The notes under the pieces were generated by a model that was not told where the DNA came from, made no database searches, and was given only the letters and a program-made list of their open reading frames with translations. Shown here piece by piece: positions 1-9,600 of a DNA stretch of 64,000 nt; positions within the stretch are counted from its first letter, which is position 1, and each line of letters starts with the position of its first letter. The stretch lies in contig NZ_JAJSLW010000017.1 in NCBI RefSeq assembly GCF_021729145.1, positions 1-64,000 on the forward strand, written 5' to 3'. This stretch comes from Membranihabitans maritimus (GTDB lineage: Bacteria > Bacteroidota > Bacteroidia > Chitinophagales > Saprospiraceae). The position numbers and the translations under genes were made by a program.

Positions 1-230
1 CCGGGCTAGCTTGTACAGGCACTATCAGCCTGCATGTATCTCGGCAGACCCCGGGAACTCTGGGGATCACCAGGATGCCCCCCTCTTAATAGTTTGTGAA
101 GTTGTGAGCTGCTGAGCCAGGGCAAGGAAGTAGTCGGCAAAGGGGTACTGCCCCCTTTTAAAGGAGTGCGTCCGTTTGCATCCGGCAGGGCATTTTCATA
201 ACTCCGGTATTATCGTTAATTTGGAGGGGT
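1..230. other. Unassigned left edge of window
   Basis: This stretch is more GC-rich than the sequence to its right. One plus-strand frame is open from the window edge to a TAA at 87-89, so it could be the last ~28 codons of a gene cut by the window; the translation is not recognisable. The minus strand is also open over part of it. No start codon with a convincing protein is present. The only structured part is a hairpin at 139-158, listed separately. Confidence 0.3.
139..159 (+). terminator. Terminator-like hairpin
   Basis: AAAGGGG (139-145) can pair with CCCCTTT (152-158) around a short loop, followed by a further T and then AT-rich sequence. It lies ahead of the ATP-binding regulator gene and could end whatever transcript enters from the left edge. 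The T tract is short, so its strength is uncertain. Confidence 0.35.
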
Positions 231-1715
231 ATGGATAAAGACCAACTCATTGACCGACTTTCAAATTTGGAATGGGAGGACTTTGAAGTCAAAGAAGCCC
301 GTTCACAAATACCCAAAAATGTATGGGCGACCGTAAGTGGTTTTTCCAATATTGCCGGAGGATGGTTGGTCTTTGGGGTGAAAAAAGTGGGAAAGTACTA
401 TGAGATCGTTGGAGTGAAGAATGCGGAAAAGATCGAGCAGGATTTTACCAACACATTGAGAGGCGACAAATTTAATGTGAAGATCGTACCGGAATGCAAG
501 AAGTACGACTTTCCGGAAGGAACCGTTTTGGCTTTTTACATTCCCCTTTCTGACAAAAAGCCGGTTTACTACAACACACTGGCCAATACCTTTATCCGTA
601 CCGCCAGCGGCGACCAGAAAGCCACCAAAGAAGAAATTGACGCGATGTACCGTGATCAGGCCTTTGGTACGCATACTTCCAGGAATGTAACCGGTACTTC
701 TATCGCAGATATTAACGAATCATCCTACGAACAATACCGGGAATACCTTTCCCGCTTTCATCCTTCGCATTCGTATAACCGCCTGAAAAAAGAAGACTTT
801 CTACAAAAGCTGCGAATCCGCCAACAGGAGGACGGAACGCTTTCATACGGGGGCCTGCTTTGTCTGGGGACGGAAGATGCCATACAAAAAGAAATCACAG
901 GTTTCCGGGTGGACTATCTTGAAATTCCCGGAACGAGTTATACGAACGCTAAACCACGATATACCTACCGGATAGACGAGCAGGAAAACCTGTGGGAGTA
1001 CTTCTTTGCCGTATTTGACCGGCTCCGCAGACACCTTGACCTGCCATTCAAATTGACCCAGGAAGGATTTGCCTCAGAAGATTACCCGCAGTTAGATGCA
1101 TTGCGCGAAGCATTGGTGAACATGCTTATGCACAGCGACTACTTCAGCGCAGCTTGTCCAAGAGTTCGGGTATTTGATGACCGGATCGAATTTTTCAATC
1201 CAGGCGCCTTGCCTAAACCCCTAACAAAACTGTTGGAAGAAGATATTTCCCTTCCCCGGAACCCTATTATTGCCAAATTTTTCAGGGTTGTAAGATTGGC
1301 TGAAAATGCAGGATACGGTTTTGACAAAATGATTAGCGGCTGGCAGAAATACACCGGTTCTCCTCCTGAATTTGACCAGGGGCAGGATTATACCAAAGCT
1401 ACTTTTTATTTTAAAAGTCGAAGGCAAATTAGGACCAAGTCGGGACTAAGCTGGGACCAAGTCGGGACTAAGTTGGGACTAAGTATTGACGAAGTAAAGC
1501 AAATATTAAAACTATGCATGGAACCACAAGCTTTACCCGCAATTATGTCATTAATGAACTGGAGTAACAGAACTAAATTCAGGAATAAATATATAAACCC
1601 TATGCTAAAAACCGGATTACTGGCAATGACCATACCAGATAAGCCAAAGAGTCCGAATCAGAAATATTATACAACAGATACAGCCAACCCATTACTCACA
1701 GAAAATACGGAATAA
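231..1715 (+). CDS. AlbA_2/Schlafen-like ATP-binding transcriptional regulator
   Basis: The protein is 494 aa. Residues ~10-130 look like the AlbA_2 (Schlafen AlbA-type, divergent AAA-4) nucleic-acid-binding domain, with the typical early acidic FEVKEAR and the later GGWLVFGV core. Residues ~280-390 look like the HATPase_c_4 helicase-associated module: EALVNMLMHSDY near 293 and ENAGYGFDKM near 357 are its usual signatures. A lysine-rich repeat linker (residues ~401-418) leads to a C-terminal region resembling a winged helix (IDEVKQILKLC onward, then NRTKFRNKYINPMLKTGLL). Such proteins are annotated as putative transcriptional regulators or ATP-binding proteins and are common in accessory DNA; the true target is unknown. 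The linker is encoded by an 11-bp tandem repeat. Start ATG at 231 follows GGAGGGGT, an unusually purine-rich stretch for this genome. Confidence 0.85.
   Translation: MDKDQLIDRLSNLEWEDFEVKEARSQIPKNVWATVSGFSNIAGGWLVFGVKKVGKYYEIVGVKNAEKIEQDFTNTLRGDKFNVKIVPECKKYDFPEGTVLAFYIPLSDKKPVYYNTLANTFIRTASGDQKATKEEIDAMYRDQAFGTHTSRNVTGTSIADINESSYEQYREYLSRFHPSHSYNRLKKEDFLQKLRIRQQEDGTLSYGGLLCLGTEDAIQKEITGFRVDYLEIPGTSYTNAKPRYTYRIDEQENLWEYFFAVFDRLRRHLDLPFKLTQEGFASEDYPQLDALREALVNMLMHSDYFSAACPRVRVFDDRIEFFNPGALPKPLTKLLEEDISLPRNPIIAKFFRVVRLAENAGYGFDKMISGWQKYTGSPPEFDQGQDYTKATFYFKSRRQIRTKSGLSWDQVGTKLGLSIDEVKQILKLCMEPQALPAIMSLMNWSNRTKFRNKYINPMLKTGLLAMTIPDKPKSPNQKYYTTDTANPLLTENTE
1431..1485 (+). repeat. Five 11-bp tandem repeats inside the regulator gene
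   Basis: Five consecutive units of the form (a/g)ggac(c/t)aag(c/t)(c/t/a) run from 1431 to 1485 with no gaps (unit boundaries 1431, 1442, 1453, 1464, 1475). Because 11 is not a multiple of 3, each unit is read in a different frame and the amino-acid pattern recurs only every three units. Loss or gain of one unit would frameshift the C-terminal winged-helix part. Confidence 0.85.
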
Positions 1716-2384
1716 TCTGGATTCATGGTCTGATTTGCACACCTCCGCCGAAGCCTCGGGGGAGGAGGAGTTTGGAAAAAAAGATGCCCTATCACAAGGA
1801 AGATAATAGGATTACGCCCCAAAAAAAGAGGAGTGTTAATAACAATCCGGTCCGTTGACCCCCTGGGTTGATATCCTGTAAGGTTACATGACTGAAACGC
1901 TGTCAAACCGCTCCCTCTTCCTGCCCCTCCTTATTAACTTTAAAATTCAGCAAATCCTGGTCCTCTCATATTCGAAAAAGTTCTTTTCGACCGGTGATAA
2001 AAAAATTAATAAAGTAGTCACTATGAATTAAGGAGAAGGTTATAACAGTTTTATTTCTCACCTATAAAATCGCCCTATTCTATTTGGCATAATCCTACTA
2101 ATTGCGAATAATCACTTCATGTATTCAGATAATATTGTTTAAACATTTCTGAATACAGGTTAGTTTTTGAATTTTATTTTTTACATTAAGATGTGTATTT
2201 GTGAACCCTGGATGTATAACCATAATCGAAAATAGCTTTCTTCGAAATTCCAACTTGATTAGATAAGTCACAGGAATAGGGTATAAAGACATAAGGTTTT
2301 ATAGATTTTTGCATCAAAAAAACCGAGAGCTGTTGTAGAATCAAAATTGGCCGTTTTAAATTTTTAAAAAAAAAGTATTATAAA
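1716..2384. other. Gene-free AT-rich interval
   Basis: No convincing coding region is seen on either strand in these ~670 bases. Near 1741-1768 a CCTCC...GGAGG pair could form a weak hairpin. The rest is AT-rich, including A/T runs just ahead of the DUF3800 gene. It may hold that gene's promoter, but no good TTG-N18-TAnnTTTG pair stood out. Confidence 0.4.
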
Positions 2385-3149
2385 ATGTACTTAATGTATG
2401 TGGATGAAAGTGGAGATGTTGGACTAAATAATAGTCCTACCAGTTACTTCATACTTTCGGCCATTGTTTTACATGAATTAAGATGGAAAAACACCTTAAG
2501 CGGTCTGGTTGATTTCAGACGGATGTTGAGAGATACTAAAGGGCTAAAGTTAAGAGAGGAAATTCATGCAAATGAATTTATAAATAAACCGGGGGATTTA
2601 AAAAGAATTAAGCGGAATGACAGGCTTGATATACTTAAAAAATGTATTGATTGGATTAATAGTCAACAACATCTCAATGTATACAGTGTAGTGATAAACA
2701 AAGCAGGAAGAACAGATGATATATTTGAATTAGCCTGGAACACTTTAGTCATGCGATTTGAAAACACAATTAGGAATAATAACTTTTCCGGTCCGCAAAA
2801 CCCGGATGATAGAGGAATGATACTTTCTGATAATACCGAAGGAGAAAAACTTAGAAAGCTAATTAGGAAAATGAGACATTTCAATACGATTCCCAATATT
2901 CAACAATTCTATGCAGGTGGTTATAGAAATATTAAACTCGAATATATTATAGAGGATCCAATATTTAGGGATTCTCAACATTCCTTCATTCATCAAATGA
3001 ATGACGTAATTGCCTATTGTGTTAGACAAAAATACGAACCGAATAATTATATGAAGAAAAAAGGAGGACACAACTTCTACAAACGACTTAATAATGTAAC
3101 CACCAGGGCTGTTAGCAGAAGTAATGATTTAGGTATCGTTGAAATATAA
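2385..3149 (+). CDS. DUF3800 domain-containing protein
   Basis: The protein is 254 aa and opens with MYLMYVDESGD, the hallmark N-terminus of the DUF3800 family, whose conserved acidic residues (D6, E7, D10) suggest a metal-dependent nuclease-like fold. A second acidic patch typical of the family is HQMNDVIAYCVRQ near residue 202-214. Family members are frequent in accessory regions and next to mobile elements; the activity has not been firmly established. No partner gene is obvious here: the nearest neighbours are an unidentified protein and an IS remnant. The codons are AT-rich compared with the ATP-binding regulator upstream, which suggests separate acquisition. Confidence 0.85.
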   Translation: MYLMYVDESGDVGLNNSPTSYFILSAIVLHELRWKNTLSGLVDFRRMLRDTKGLKLREEIHANEFINKPGDLKRIKRNDRLDILKKCIDWINSQQHLNVYSVVINKAGRTDDIFELAWNTLVMRFENTIRNNNFSGPQNPDDRGMILSDNTEGEKLRKLIRKMRHFNTIPNIQQFYAGGYRNIKLEYIIEDPIFRDSQHSFIHQMNDVIAYCVRQKYEPNNYMKKKGGHNFYKRLNNVTTRAVSRSNDLGIVEI

Positions 3150-3346
3150 ATAAAAAAAGGTGGCCGAAACCACCGGAGGAATCCTACTTTAAAGACTGGC
3201 TTTATTTCAGATTCATTATAAATATATGAAAAATTGTTTGAATTATCAAATTCAATCTAGAATAGTTCATTTTTAAAAATTATCGCCTCCCAAAATAAAT
3301 AATTGAGTTTTACATTTCTTAAGCGTAGTATGAATGTTCATTCTTA

Positions 3347-3733
3347 TTGGGCAAGCACGATTTCTTCTTTCGCGATGTGGAAAATCCGCTCAAAACCAAA
3401 AGGTTCAATCCCAATGACACGAATTATTTGCAACTGATCTTTCAAGAACCGCTATCTACTTTCATGGCCCCCAAATTGGAAGTTGATATGTATCATTTAC
3501 GAATTTCTACTTACCCGGATGAAAAAAGAAAGCCCGTTTACGATATCGATATCAAAAATCAGGTGGGACAATACCAGCACTTCAAAACTTTTGCAGAAGA
3601 AGAAAAACACGCAGAACTGCCGACTCCATTAGTTGTCTATTCTTTTGATGAGGTCCAAGCATATATTGATTATCTTCTGGATAATTCGTATTTTAACGTG
3701 AGCTCGATGAGATTTTGGGGCAATAAATATTAA
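3347..3733 (+). CDS. Hypothetical protein, N-terminus probably damaged
   Basis: I do not recognise this product (128 aa from a TTG at 3347). It is charged and soluble, with aromatic-rich stretches (HDFFFRDVENP, FWGNKY) and no membrane segment. The frame is open only back to a TAG at 3326-3328 and has no ATG before its apparent body. An ATG at 3330 lies in another frame, so the true N-terminus may have been lost by a frameshift. It lies directly upstream of an IS982-like remnant, a typical setting for decaying genes. It may be real but truncated. Confidence 0.45.
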   Translation: MGKHDFFFRDVENPLKTKRFNPNDTNYLQLIFQEPLSTFMAPKLEVDMYHLRISTYPDEKRKPVYDIDIKNQVGQYQHFKTFAEEEKHAELPTPLVVYSFDEVQAYIDYLLDNSYFNVSSMRFWGNKY

Positions 3734-3818
3734 AATAATTAATATTTATATGATTGATATGTAGAAATATGTGAGCAATATTTCGTATATTAAAGTAAGC
3801 AAACCAAATATATAAAAG

Positions 3819-3996
3819 ATGCTCACACCCGATAAAATTACTGAAATTTATTGTATCGTTGATGATTTTTGCCTTGAAACTGACCAACTGGTAGCGAAAG
3901 AGGCTCAATTTCATGTCAATTATTCTGCTTATTCACTTTGTCCTAGTGAAGTTATTTGCTTGCTGACTTGTTTTCAACATTCCGGCTTCCGTAATT
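3819..3996 (+). pseudogene. IS982-family transposase remnant (5' part only)
   Basis: The ~59 codons from ATG 3819 read MLTPDKITEIYCIVDDFC..., then LCPSEVICLLTCFQHSGFRNL. This matches the N-terminal plan of IS982-family transposases (KITEI-CIVDDFC, then SEVI---FHxSGxRxLK). The reading stops exactly where the MITE-like element at 3997 begins, so the catalytic DDE part is absent. No 3' part of an IS982 gene is seen on the far side of the element, so this is a deletion remnant and not a simple insertion. Confidence 0.75.
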
Positions 3997-4190
3997 TAAC
4001 CTGAGTTCGACAGAGAGAATAAGAGCCCTGAAGAGCCTGTCCCGACATGAAATTGTCGGGAGGCGAAATATTACTAACCCTGGGTGCCAACCCAGGGTGG
4101 AAAACAAGTTGAATCGTCGATTCTGGCATTGATTTTTTGCTTTTTTCGCAAAAATTATGACAGAATCAATTATTCGTCGAACCCACGTTA
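3997..4190 (+). mobile_element. MITE-like element, copy A (194 bp)
   Basis: The ends are inverted repeats: TAACCTGAGTTCGAC at the left, and the complement of the right end reads TAACGTGGGTTCGAC. The body matches copies at 16177 and 59107: AAGAGCCCTGAAG, a GCGAAATATT block, the palindrome CCCTGGGT-GCCA-ACCCAGGG (4078-4097), TCGATTCTGGCATTGATTTT, a TTTTTGC/GCAAAAA hairpin, then an ATG at 4157 that reads out of the right end. Compared with copy B it carries an extra hairpin, TCCCGACA-loop-TGTCGGGA (4040-4061). It encodes no transposase. The ATG here opens only a 17-codon frame ending at 4210. Confidence 0.82.
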
Positions 4191-4672
4191 GGTATAGGGA
4201 GAAGGAGTAAAGTAATATCCTTATAAAATTCAAAACCCGAAAGCTTGAATGGTTTCAGGGGCTTTCGGGAACGATATCTTATAAATAAAGATACAACGAA
4301 TAATAATAGCCAAATTAAGAATTTTCAAAAATGCATTTTAAGGACTTTGAGAATATAGTCCTGCGAATTCCGGAATAAGTTCCAATTTTAAAAGCCATTC
4401 ACAACCCTATATTTCCCTATATACTTTAGCGTACCAGTTCATTCGTACAAAGCAGCCTTTCATTATCATTCTATCAGGTTAATGAATTCTTCCGGTTACT
4501 CAATGGGGGCAGCCGCAGGCTCATTGTTTTGTAAATAATCGTCATTTTCAGTGTATACTTCTCCTGGGTAGTAGTACTGGTGGCCCGGGTGATGGACGGG
4601 AGCACATTGCTCTCCTGCGGGCAGTAGGATAGCCCGTATTTTATTAATTCCCCGTTGAATGTAAGGGTGAAA
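4191..4672. other. Gene-free interval with a 9-bp palindrome
   Basis: No convincing gene is seen. The inverted pair CCCGAAAGC (4236-4244) and GCTTTCGGG (4261-4269) can form a stem without a following T tract, so it is more likely a small dispersed palindrome than a terminator. Minus-strand reading frames around 4474-4828 overlap the following membrane-protein gene and have no family resemblance. Confidence 0.4.
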
Positions 4673-5035
4673 ATGAATTGGATTATGGACGGTAGCCGCA
4701 ACATTCCAGGTAAGAGAAATGAAGTTCCGGGAAGGATAGTGGCTATGATAGCTTATCTCACGATTATCGGGCTCATGATTGCGTTTGTTATTAATTATAA
4801 TAGTATGACCAAATTTGCCACCTACCATATCAGGCAGGCAATAGGATTGACCATCACAGCCATTGTTTTGACCCTTATCGGGTTATTACCTCTGTCGACC
4901 CCGATACTCTGTATTACCGGTGGAGGAATTATATTATGTATGTGGTTTACAGGACTGGTCAATGCCTTTCTCGGAAAAGAAAAGCCTTTACCGCTTTTGG
5001 GCAGTGCATACAATAAATGGTTGAAAGGCTTGTAA
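4673..5035 (+). CDS. Small DUF4870/Tic20-like membrane protein
   Basis: The protein is 120 aa from ATG 4673; a TTG 18 bases upstream is in frame but adds only six residues. It has about three hydrophobic helices: one near residues 21-42 (MIAYLTIIGLMIAFVINY), one after the HIRQAIGL motif, and one in the C-terminal third. The order AYL-IIG-IAFV, then a charged loop, then FATYHIRQAIGL, is typical of DUF4870/Tic20-like small membrane proteins of Bacteroidota. The function is unknown. A charged C-terminal tail (KEKPLPLLGSAYNKWLKGL) follows the last helix, as is usual in this family. Confidence 0.65.
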   Translation: MNWIMDGSRNIPGKRNEVPGRIVAMIAYLTIIGLMIAFVINYNSMTKFATYHIRQAIGLTITAIVLTLIGLLPLSTPILCITGGGIILCMWFTGLVNAFLGKEKPLPLLGSAYNKWLKGL

Positions 5036-5154
5036 AGAAAATATCTTTTTATGCTACCATTTACACATTCATCCCTACCACTTACTAAAAGTCCCATGCA
5101 AAACCCTCCCTGATTCCGGATATTGTAAAAGTTTATAATTTAAAATGTCTAAAA

Positions 5155-5493
5155 ATGCGAAAGAATATATTTACCCTTTTGTCGGCCCTGGGGCTGATTA
5201 TACTCCTGGGCCTGGCGTGTAAAAAAGAAGATTCATCCGGATTACCGGGTAATTGTGGCGATGGATTGAGCTGGACCAACCTGGTATCGGAAGAGTATAA
5301 TGATTTGATCGAAGCCAGTACCGCGTATAGTACCGACCCTAGTCCTTCGAACTGCCTTAATTATAAAAATTCCTATACGGATTATCTCAATGCTTTGAAT
5401 GCCATTACCGCATGTGTCGTCGGTCCACTAAGAGAGGGGTATGAACAGTCTGTCCGAGATGCCAAAATGGAAATAGATCAATTGTGCCAATAA
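5155..5493 (+). CDS. Small predicted lipoprotein
   Basis: The protein is 112 aa with a lipoprotein signal: a basic start (MRKN), a hydrophobic stretch and the lipobox LGLAC, cleaved before the cysteine at about residue 22. The mature part is acidic and rich in Tyr, Asn and Ser, with four further Cys (CGDG, NCLNY, TACVV, QLCQ) that could form two disulfides in the periplasm. No known domain is recognised. It sits just ahead of an outer-membrane barrel gene on the same strand (37 bases apart), so the two may be co-transcribed. Confidence 0.7.
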   Translation: MRKNIFTLLSALGLIILLGLACKKEDSSGLPGNCGDGLSWTNLVSEEYNDLIEASTAYSTDPSPSNCLNYKNSYTDYLNALNAITACVVGPLREGYEQSVRDAKMEIDQLCQ

Positions 5494-5530
5494 AATCTTG
5501 AATTAAAATCACCCATAATAATTATTAAAA

Positions 5531-6031
5531 ATGAGAAATTTTTTACTTGTTTTATTTGCTTTCTTTTTAACCCTGGGCGTTTCAGAAAATGTTCATGCTC
5601 AATCCTTTCAAAAAGGGGATGTGATAATCAATGCCGGGATAGGATTGGGATCAACTTTTACGTTTGCCGGGGGCCTTGGCCTGCCGTTGGGAGGTGGGGT
5701 TGAATTTGGAATCACCGACGCCATTGGAGTAGGCGGAGAGATTGGTTTTGTATCCGGTGGTGGTCTGACAGCGATTTATGTAGGGCCCAAAGGGTATTAT
5801 CATTTTAATGAATTATTGAACATAGAAAATGAGCAAATCGACCTTTATGCCGGACTGAGTTTGTATTACAGGCATTTTAGCTATTCCGGGTTTTCATTTG
5901 GGATAGGAAGCGGAATTTATCCGGGGTTTCATATTGGAGGTCGATATTACTTTTCGGAAAACTTTGGCGTGAGCGCAGAATTGGGAAACAGTTATGGCTG
6001 GTTGAAAGCAGGGGTTTGCCTGAAACTTTAA
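5531..6031 (+). CDS. Outer-membrane beta-barrel protein
   Basis: The protein is 166 aa. It has a signal peptide (residues 1-24, ending VHAQS), then a glycine-rich sequence of alternating hydrophobic and polar residues with aromatic turns (GGVEFGITDAIGVGGEIGF, KGYYHFNE, YAGLSLYYRHF, GGRYYFSENFGVSAELG), and ends in a hydrophobic strand (AGVCLKL). This is the pattern of small 8-stranded outer-membrane barrels (OmpA-like/OMP_b-brl families). The role is unknown. It shares a strand and close spacing with the lipoprotein gene upstream. Confidence 0.75.
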   Translation: MRNFLLVLFAFFLTLGVSENVHAQSFQKGDVIINAGIGLGSTFTFAGGLGLPLGGGVEFGITDAIGVGGEIGFVSGGGLTAIYVGPKGYYHFNELLNIENEQIDLYAGLSLYYRHFSYSGFSFGIGSGIYPGFHIGGRYYFSENFGVSAELGNSYGWLKAGVCLKL

Positions 6032-6636
6032 TATGATGGGTTAACAAGTAAGGGCTCCCTTGAACCATAGGTGAAAAGCAAACCATAATTTTGATGAAAT
6101 CAAGGCGAATTCCATCTGTAAATGGACCTTTATGCGCTATCACTATGGGGGTAAAACAAAGGAGTGGACACTCCGCTGGCGAAAAAAATACCTGAGTGTA
6201 TCCAATACTAACAAGAGAACATACATACCATGAACTTTTCCCCGGGAAGGATGATTTTTATTTTCACGTATTTTTACCCAGAATTGATGCCCTGAAACTG
6301 AAGAAAATAATGTCATCTTTCGGCCGCGGGGAAAAATTTTATTATTGCTGGTAGCCTTCTTGTTTTCATTTGGCCGGATATCCATCTTACTACCAATTAG
6401 ATTATACAATGGTAGGTAAATGGTAAGTCTTTTCAGCGGTAGCTTCGGTAAAAGACCTTGCTTTAGCTCCGCTATGACTACGGTTTTTGCCTCACTTTTA
6501 GAAAAATCCCTTTCAAATTTAGGCTGCATCCCATACTATATTTTATATTACTTGAAAATCATCCGAATCGTATTCATGCTTATTCAAGGATGATGAAATG
6601 CATACAGAAAAAATTATAGTATTTTAAAGGAAAAAC
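6032..6636. other. Gene-free interval
   Basis: About 600 bases have no supported gene. A 128-codon minus-strand frame (6143-6529) lacks family features and has scattered basic composition; I treat it as chance. GGAGTG-GA-CACTCC at 6160-6173 is a short perfect palindrome. The promoter of the sensor-kinase gene should lie at the right end, but no clear consensus was found. Confidence 0.4.
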
Positions 6637-9600
6637 TTGAAGAAGGCCCCTTTACATATTTTTTCATTTTTTTTGATACTCATGGCTTCACAGCAGCTGT
6701 GGACCCAGAATCAGAATTTATATTTTGACAATTACAGCTCGCATGAAGGATTGTCACAAAATTCCTGTTACGCTATTTCGCAAGATGCTAATGGCTTTAT
6801 GTGGTTTGCAACCCAGGACGGGCTCAACCGGTATGATGGCAAGGAGTTTCAGGTATACCTCCCGGGTGGGGAAAAAGGCGGATCATTGCCTTCGAACCAT
6901 ATATCAAGCCTGCATTTTGATCCGGATAGAAAGGTTATGTGGATAGGGACGGTCCGGGGGCTAAGCCTTTATCGACAAGATATAGATTCTATAGTGCCAA
7001 TTTCCAAATTATTCCCATTTGCATCCGGGTTGGAAAGTTTACCCATCAGGAAAATATACCAATCAGGAAGCGATGAATTTTGGGTTGTAACACAGAATAG
7101 CGGATTGATATATGTGAACCTGGCAACAAAGGCGATTTCCCGTTTATTCACAGGACCAGGCGTACGTACCCAGGTAAACGGGTTTGCCGTACACCAGGGT
7201 GAAATCGTGACTTCCGTAGGTGATCGTTTGTATTGGCTGATGCCCAAACCAGACGGTTTTGAAATCGAAGTCCTCAATACAGGGGTGAATTTTTCTGAAA
7301 TTAAAGAACTGTACTCCTTTCGCGACCGCCTGTGGATAGGTACCTATACAAAGGGATGTTTCTATATGGAAGGCTTTGGAAGGGAAGGTACGGTAAAAAG
7401 GTTTGAACCTGCGAGTGTGGGGGGAATTGGAACATTCCAGGCAGACAGGAACGGCAATCTGTGGATCGGTACAAGAGGGAATGGAATTATTGTTTTTAAT
7501 CCCGATGATAAAAGAATATGGGAGGCAAGGTATAGCAAGTTTGATACCAGGTCTCTTGGTAAAGATTTTATTTTGTCAATTTTTAAGGATCGGCAGGGTA
7601 TTATTTGGTGTGGACTCAGCGGGGGAGGTATATCAAAATATGATCCGTTAAAATACCAATTCGAGAATCTGAAAAACGATCCTTTACATCCTACTTCGCT
7701 ACCTGGAAATATGGTTTTTGAAGTGTTTGAAAGTGCTACCGGCCAACATTATATCGGTACTCAGAATAAAGGATTAATACAATGGAATTTTGAAGACAGG
7801 ACTTTTTATGAATATCCTTTTTTTGCTGATCCGGGTGTTCCTGAAAATACGGTGTATGATATAGTGGATGGTACTATGAATTCGCTCTGGATAGCCAGCT
7901 GGGGCGGGCTTATCCATTTTGATCTGGGAACGGGAGTTTTTAAAAAATATGTAGAGGAAGACCATCCGGCTACACAAAACCTATATGCTTTACATCCATT
8001 GAAATATGCTGATAGTCTATTAATTACCGGGGAGAATGGTACTATGTTTTTTTCTCTGGAAAAGCAAACCTGGTATCCATGTCTTCCTGATTTCTTTGGG
8101 GAAAAAGCTTACATAGGGCGACATATATATGAAGGAGAAAATGGAATGGTGTGGATTTGTACGGAAGGGGGTGGTTTGATCCGGTTGGATTATAAAAGGC
8201 AGGTGTATGAAGTAATAGAAAAGGTAAGAAATATTTCCAACAACAGCCGCTACTTATTAAAAGACGGAAGTAATTTCTGGATTGCCACTGACAATGGCAT
8301 TGTGATTTATGACTATATCCGGGATACCATTGTAAAGCACATTTCTTTTGGTGATATTAACCGATCCAACGTTTGTTACAGTATCCGGAAAGGAAACACA
8401 GGTGATTTTTGGGTAGGCACCAATTTTGGCCTGGTTAGAATATCTCCCGGAGATTATGGAATACAGATTTATAACCTTGGAAATGGCCTACAGTTCCTGG
8501 AGTATAATACGGCGTGTACCCTGGCAGAGGAGGATGGCACCCTTGTATTTGGGGGAGTGGGTGGCATTACCATATTCAATCCTTCAGAAATACTGGATAA
8601 TACATTTAGTCCGGACCCGATAATTACGGGTGTTCGGGTAAATGATAAGTCCAGGGTCCCGTCGAATGGAGACCCCATGTCTTTCCCGCATTGGGAAAAT
8701 TATTTTGTTTTTGAATTTACCGCAAACAATTTTTCCAACCAGGAGCGTAATGTATACAAATACCGTATCAGTGGATTGTCTGAAAAATGGGTGGATAATG
8801 GAAATGACCACTTTGCAAGCTTTAATAGTATTCCTCCGGGTAGTTATACATTTCAGGTGAAATCAGCGAATAGCGACGGTGTATGGTCGTCGAATATGGC
8901 CCAATTTGAGTTTGTAATTCTTCCACCCTGGTGGGAAAGCTGGTGGTTTTTATTACTATTAATGTTGGTATCCGGATTTTTGATTTATCTGCTCATCAAG
9001 CGAAGGATTACCAGTATTAGGAATAAGGCAGAACTAAAGCAAAGAATATATGAAACGGAGATGATGGCTTTACGGGCCCAAATGAACCCTCATTTTATTT
9101 TTAATTGTCTTAATAGTATTGACGCCTTTATTCAAAGTAATGACAAATACCAGGCAACGATGTACCTGAATAAGTTTGCCAAGTTGTTGAGAAATGTTCT
9201 CGACAGCTCCAAACAGGATACGGTGACATTTTCCAGGGATTTCGAGACGCTAAAGCTATATTTGGAATTGGAAGAGCTTCGCAATGAGAATAAATTTACA
9301 ACTATCCTTTATGCGGATAAAATCCTGTTGCAAGATGATTTCAAAGTCCCGCCTTTATTAATACAGCCATATGTGGAAAATGCTATACTCCACGGGTTAA
9401 AATACAAACACGGCCATGACGGGGTATTGAGAATTACAGCCAAAAAATTGAGCGATAGAATTAAATATATAATTGAAGATAATGGTGTAGGTAGGAATGG
9501 TATAAAGAATGGAGTCTCAAAGAATAAAACGTCCTATGGCATGAAAATGAGCAGCGATCGGGTTAAGTACTTTAATGGGGAAGAGAATGCATCGGTAGTG

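Noticed and set aside
3159-3174. Terminator after the DUF3800 gene
   Set aside because: GGTGG/CCACC has only five pairs and the T run is on the minus-strand side; too weak to call.
3819-4210. Functional IS element
   Set aside because: Only the N-terminal third of the transposase exists; no catalytic residues or second end.
6143-6529. 128-codon minus-strand ORF
   Set aside because: No family resemblance, no start context, odd composition; probably chance.
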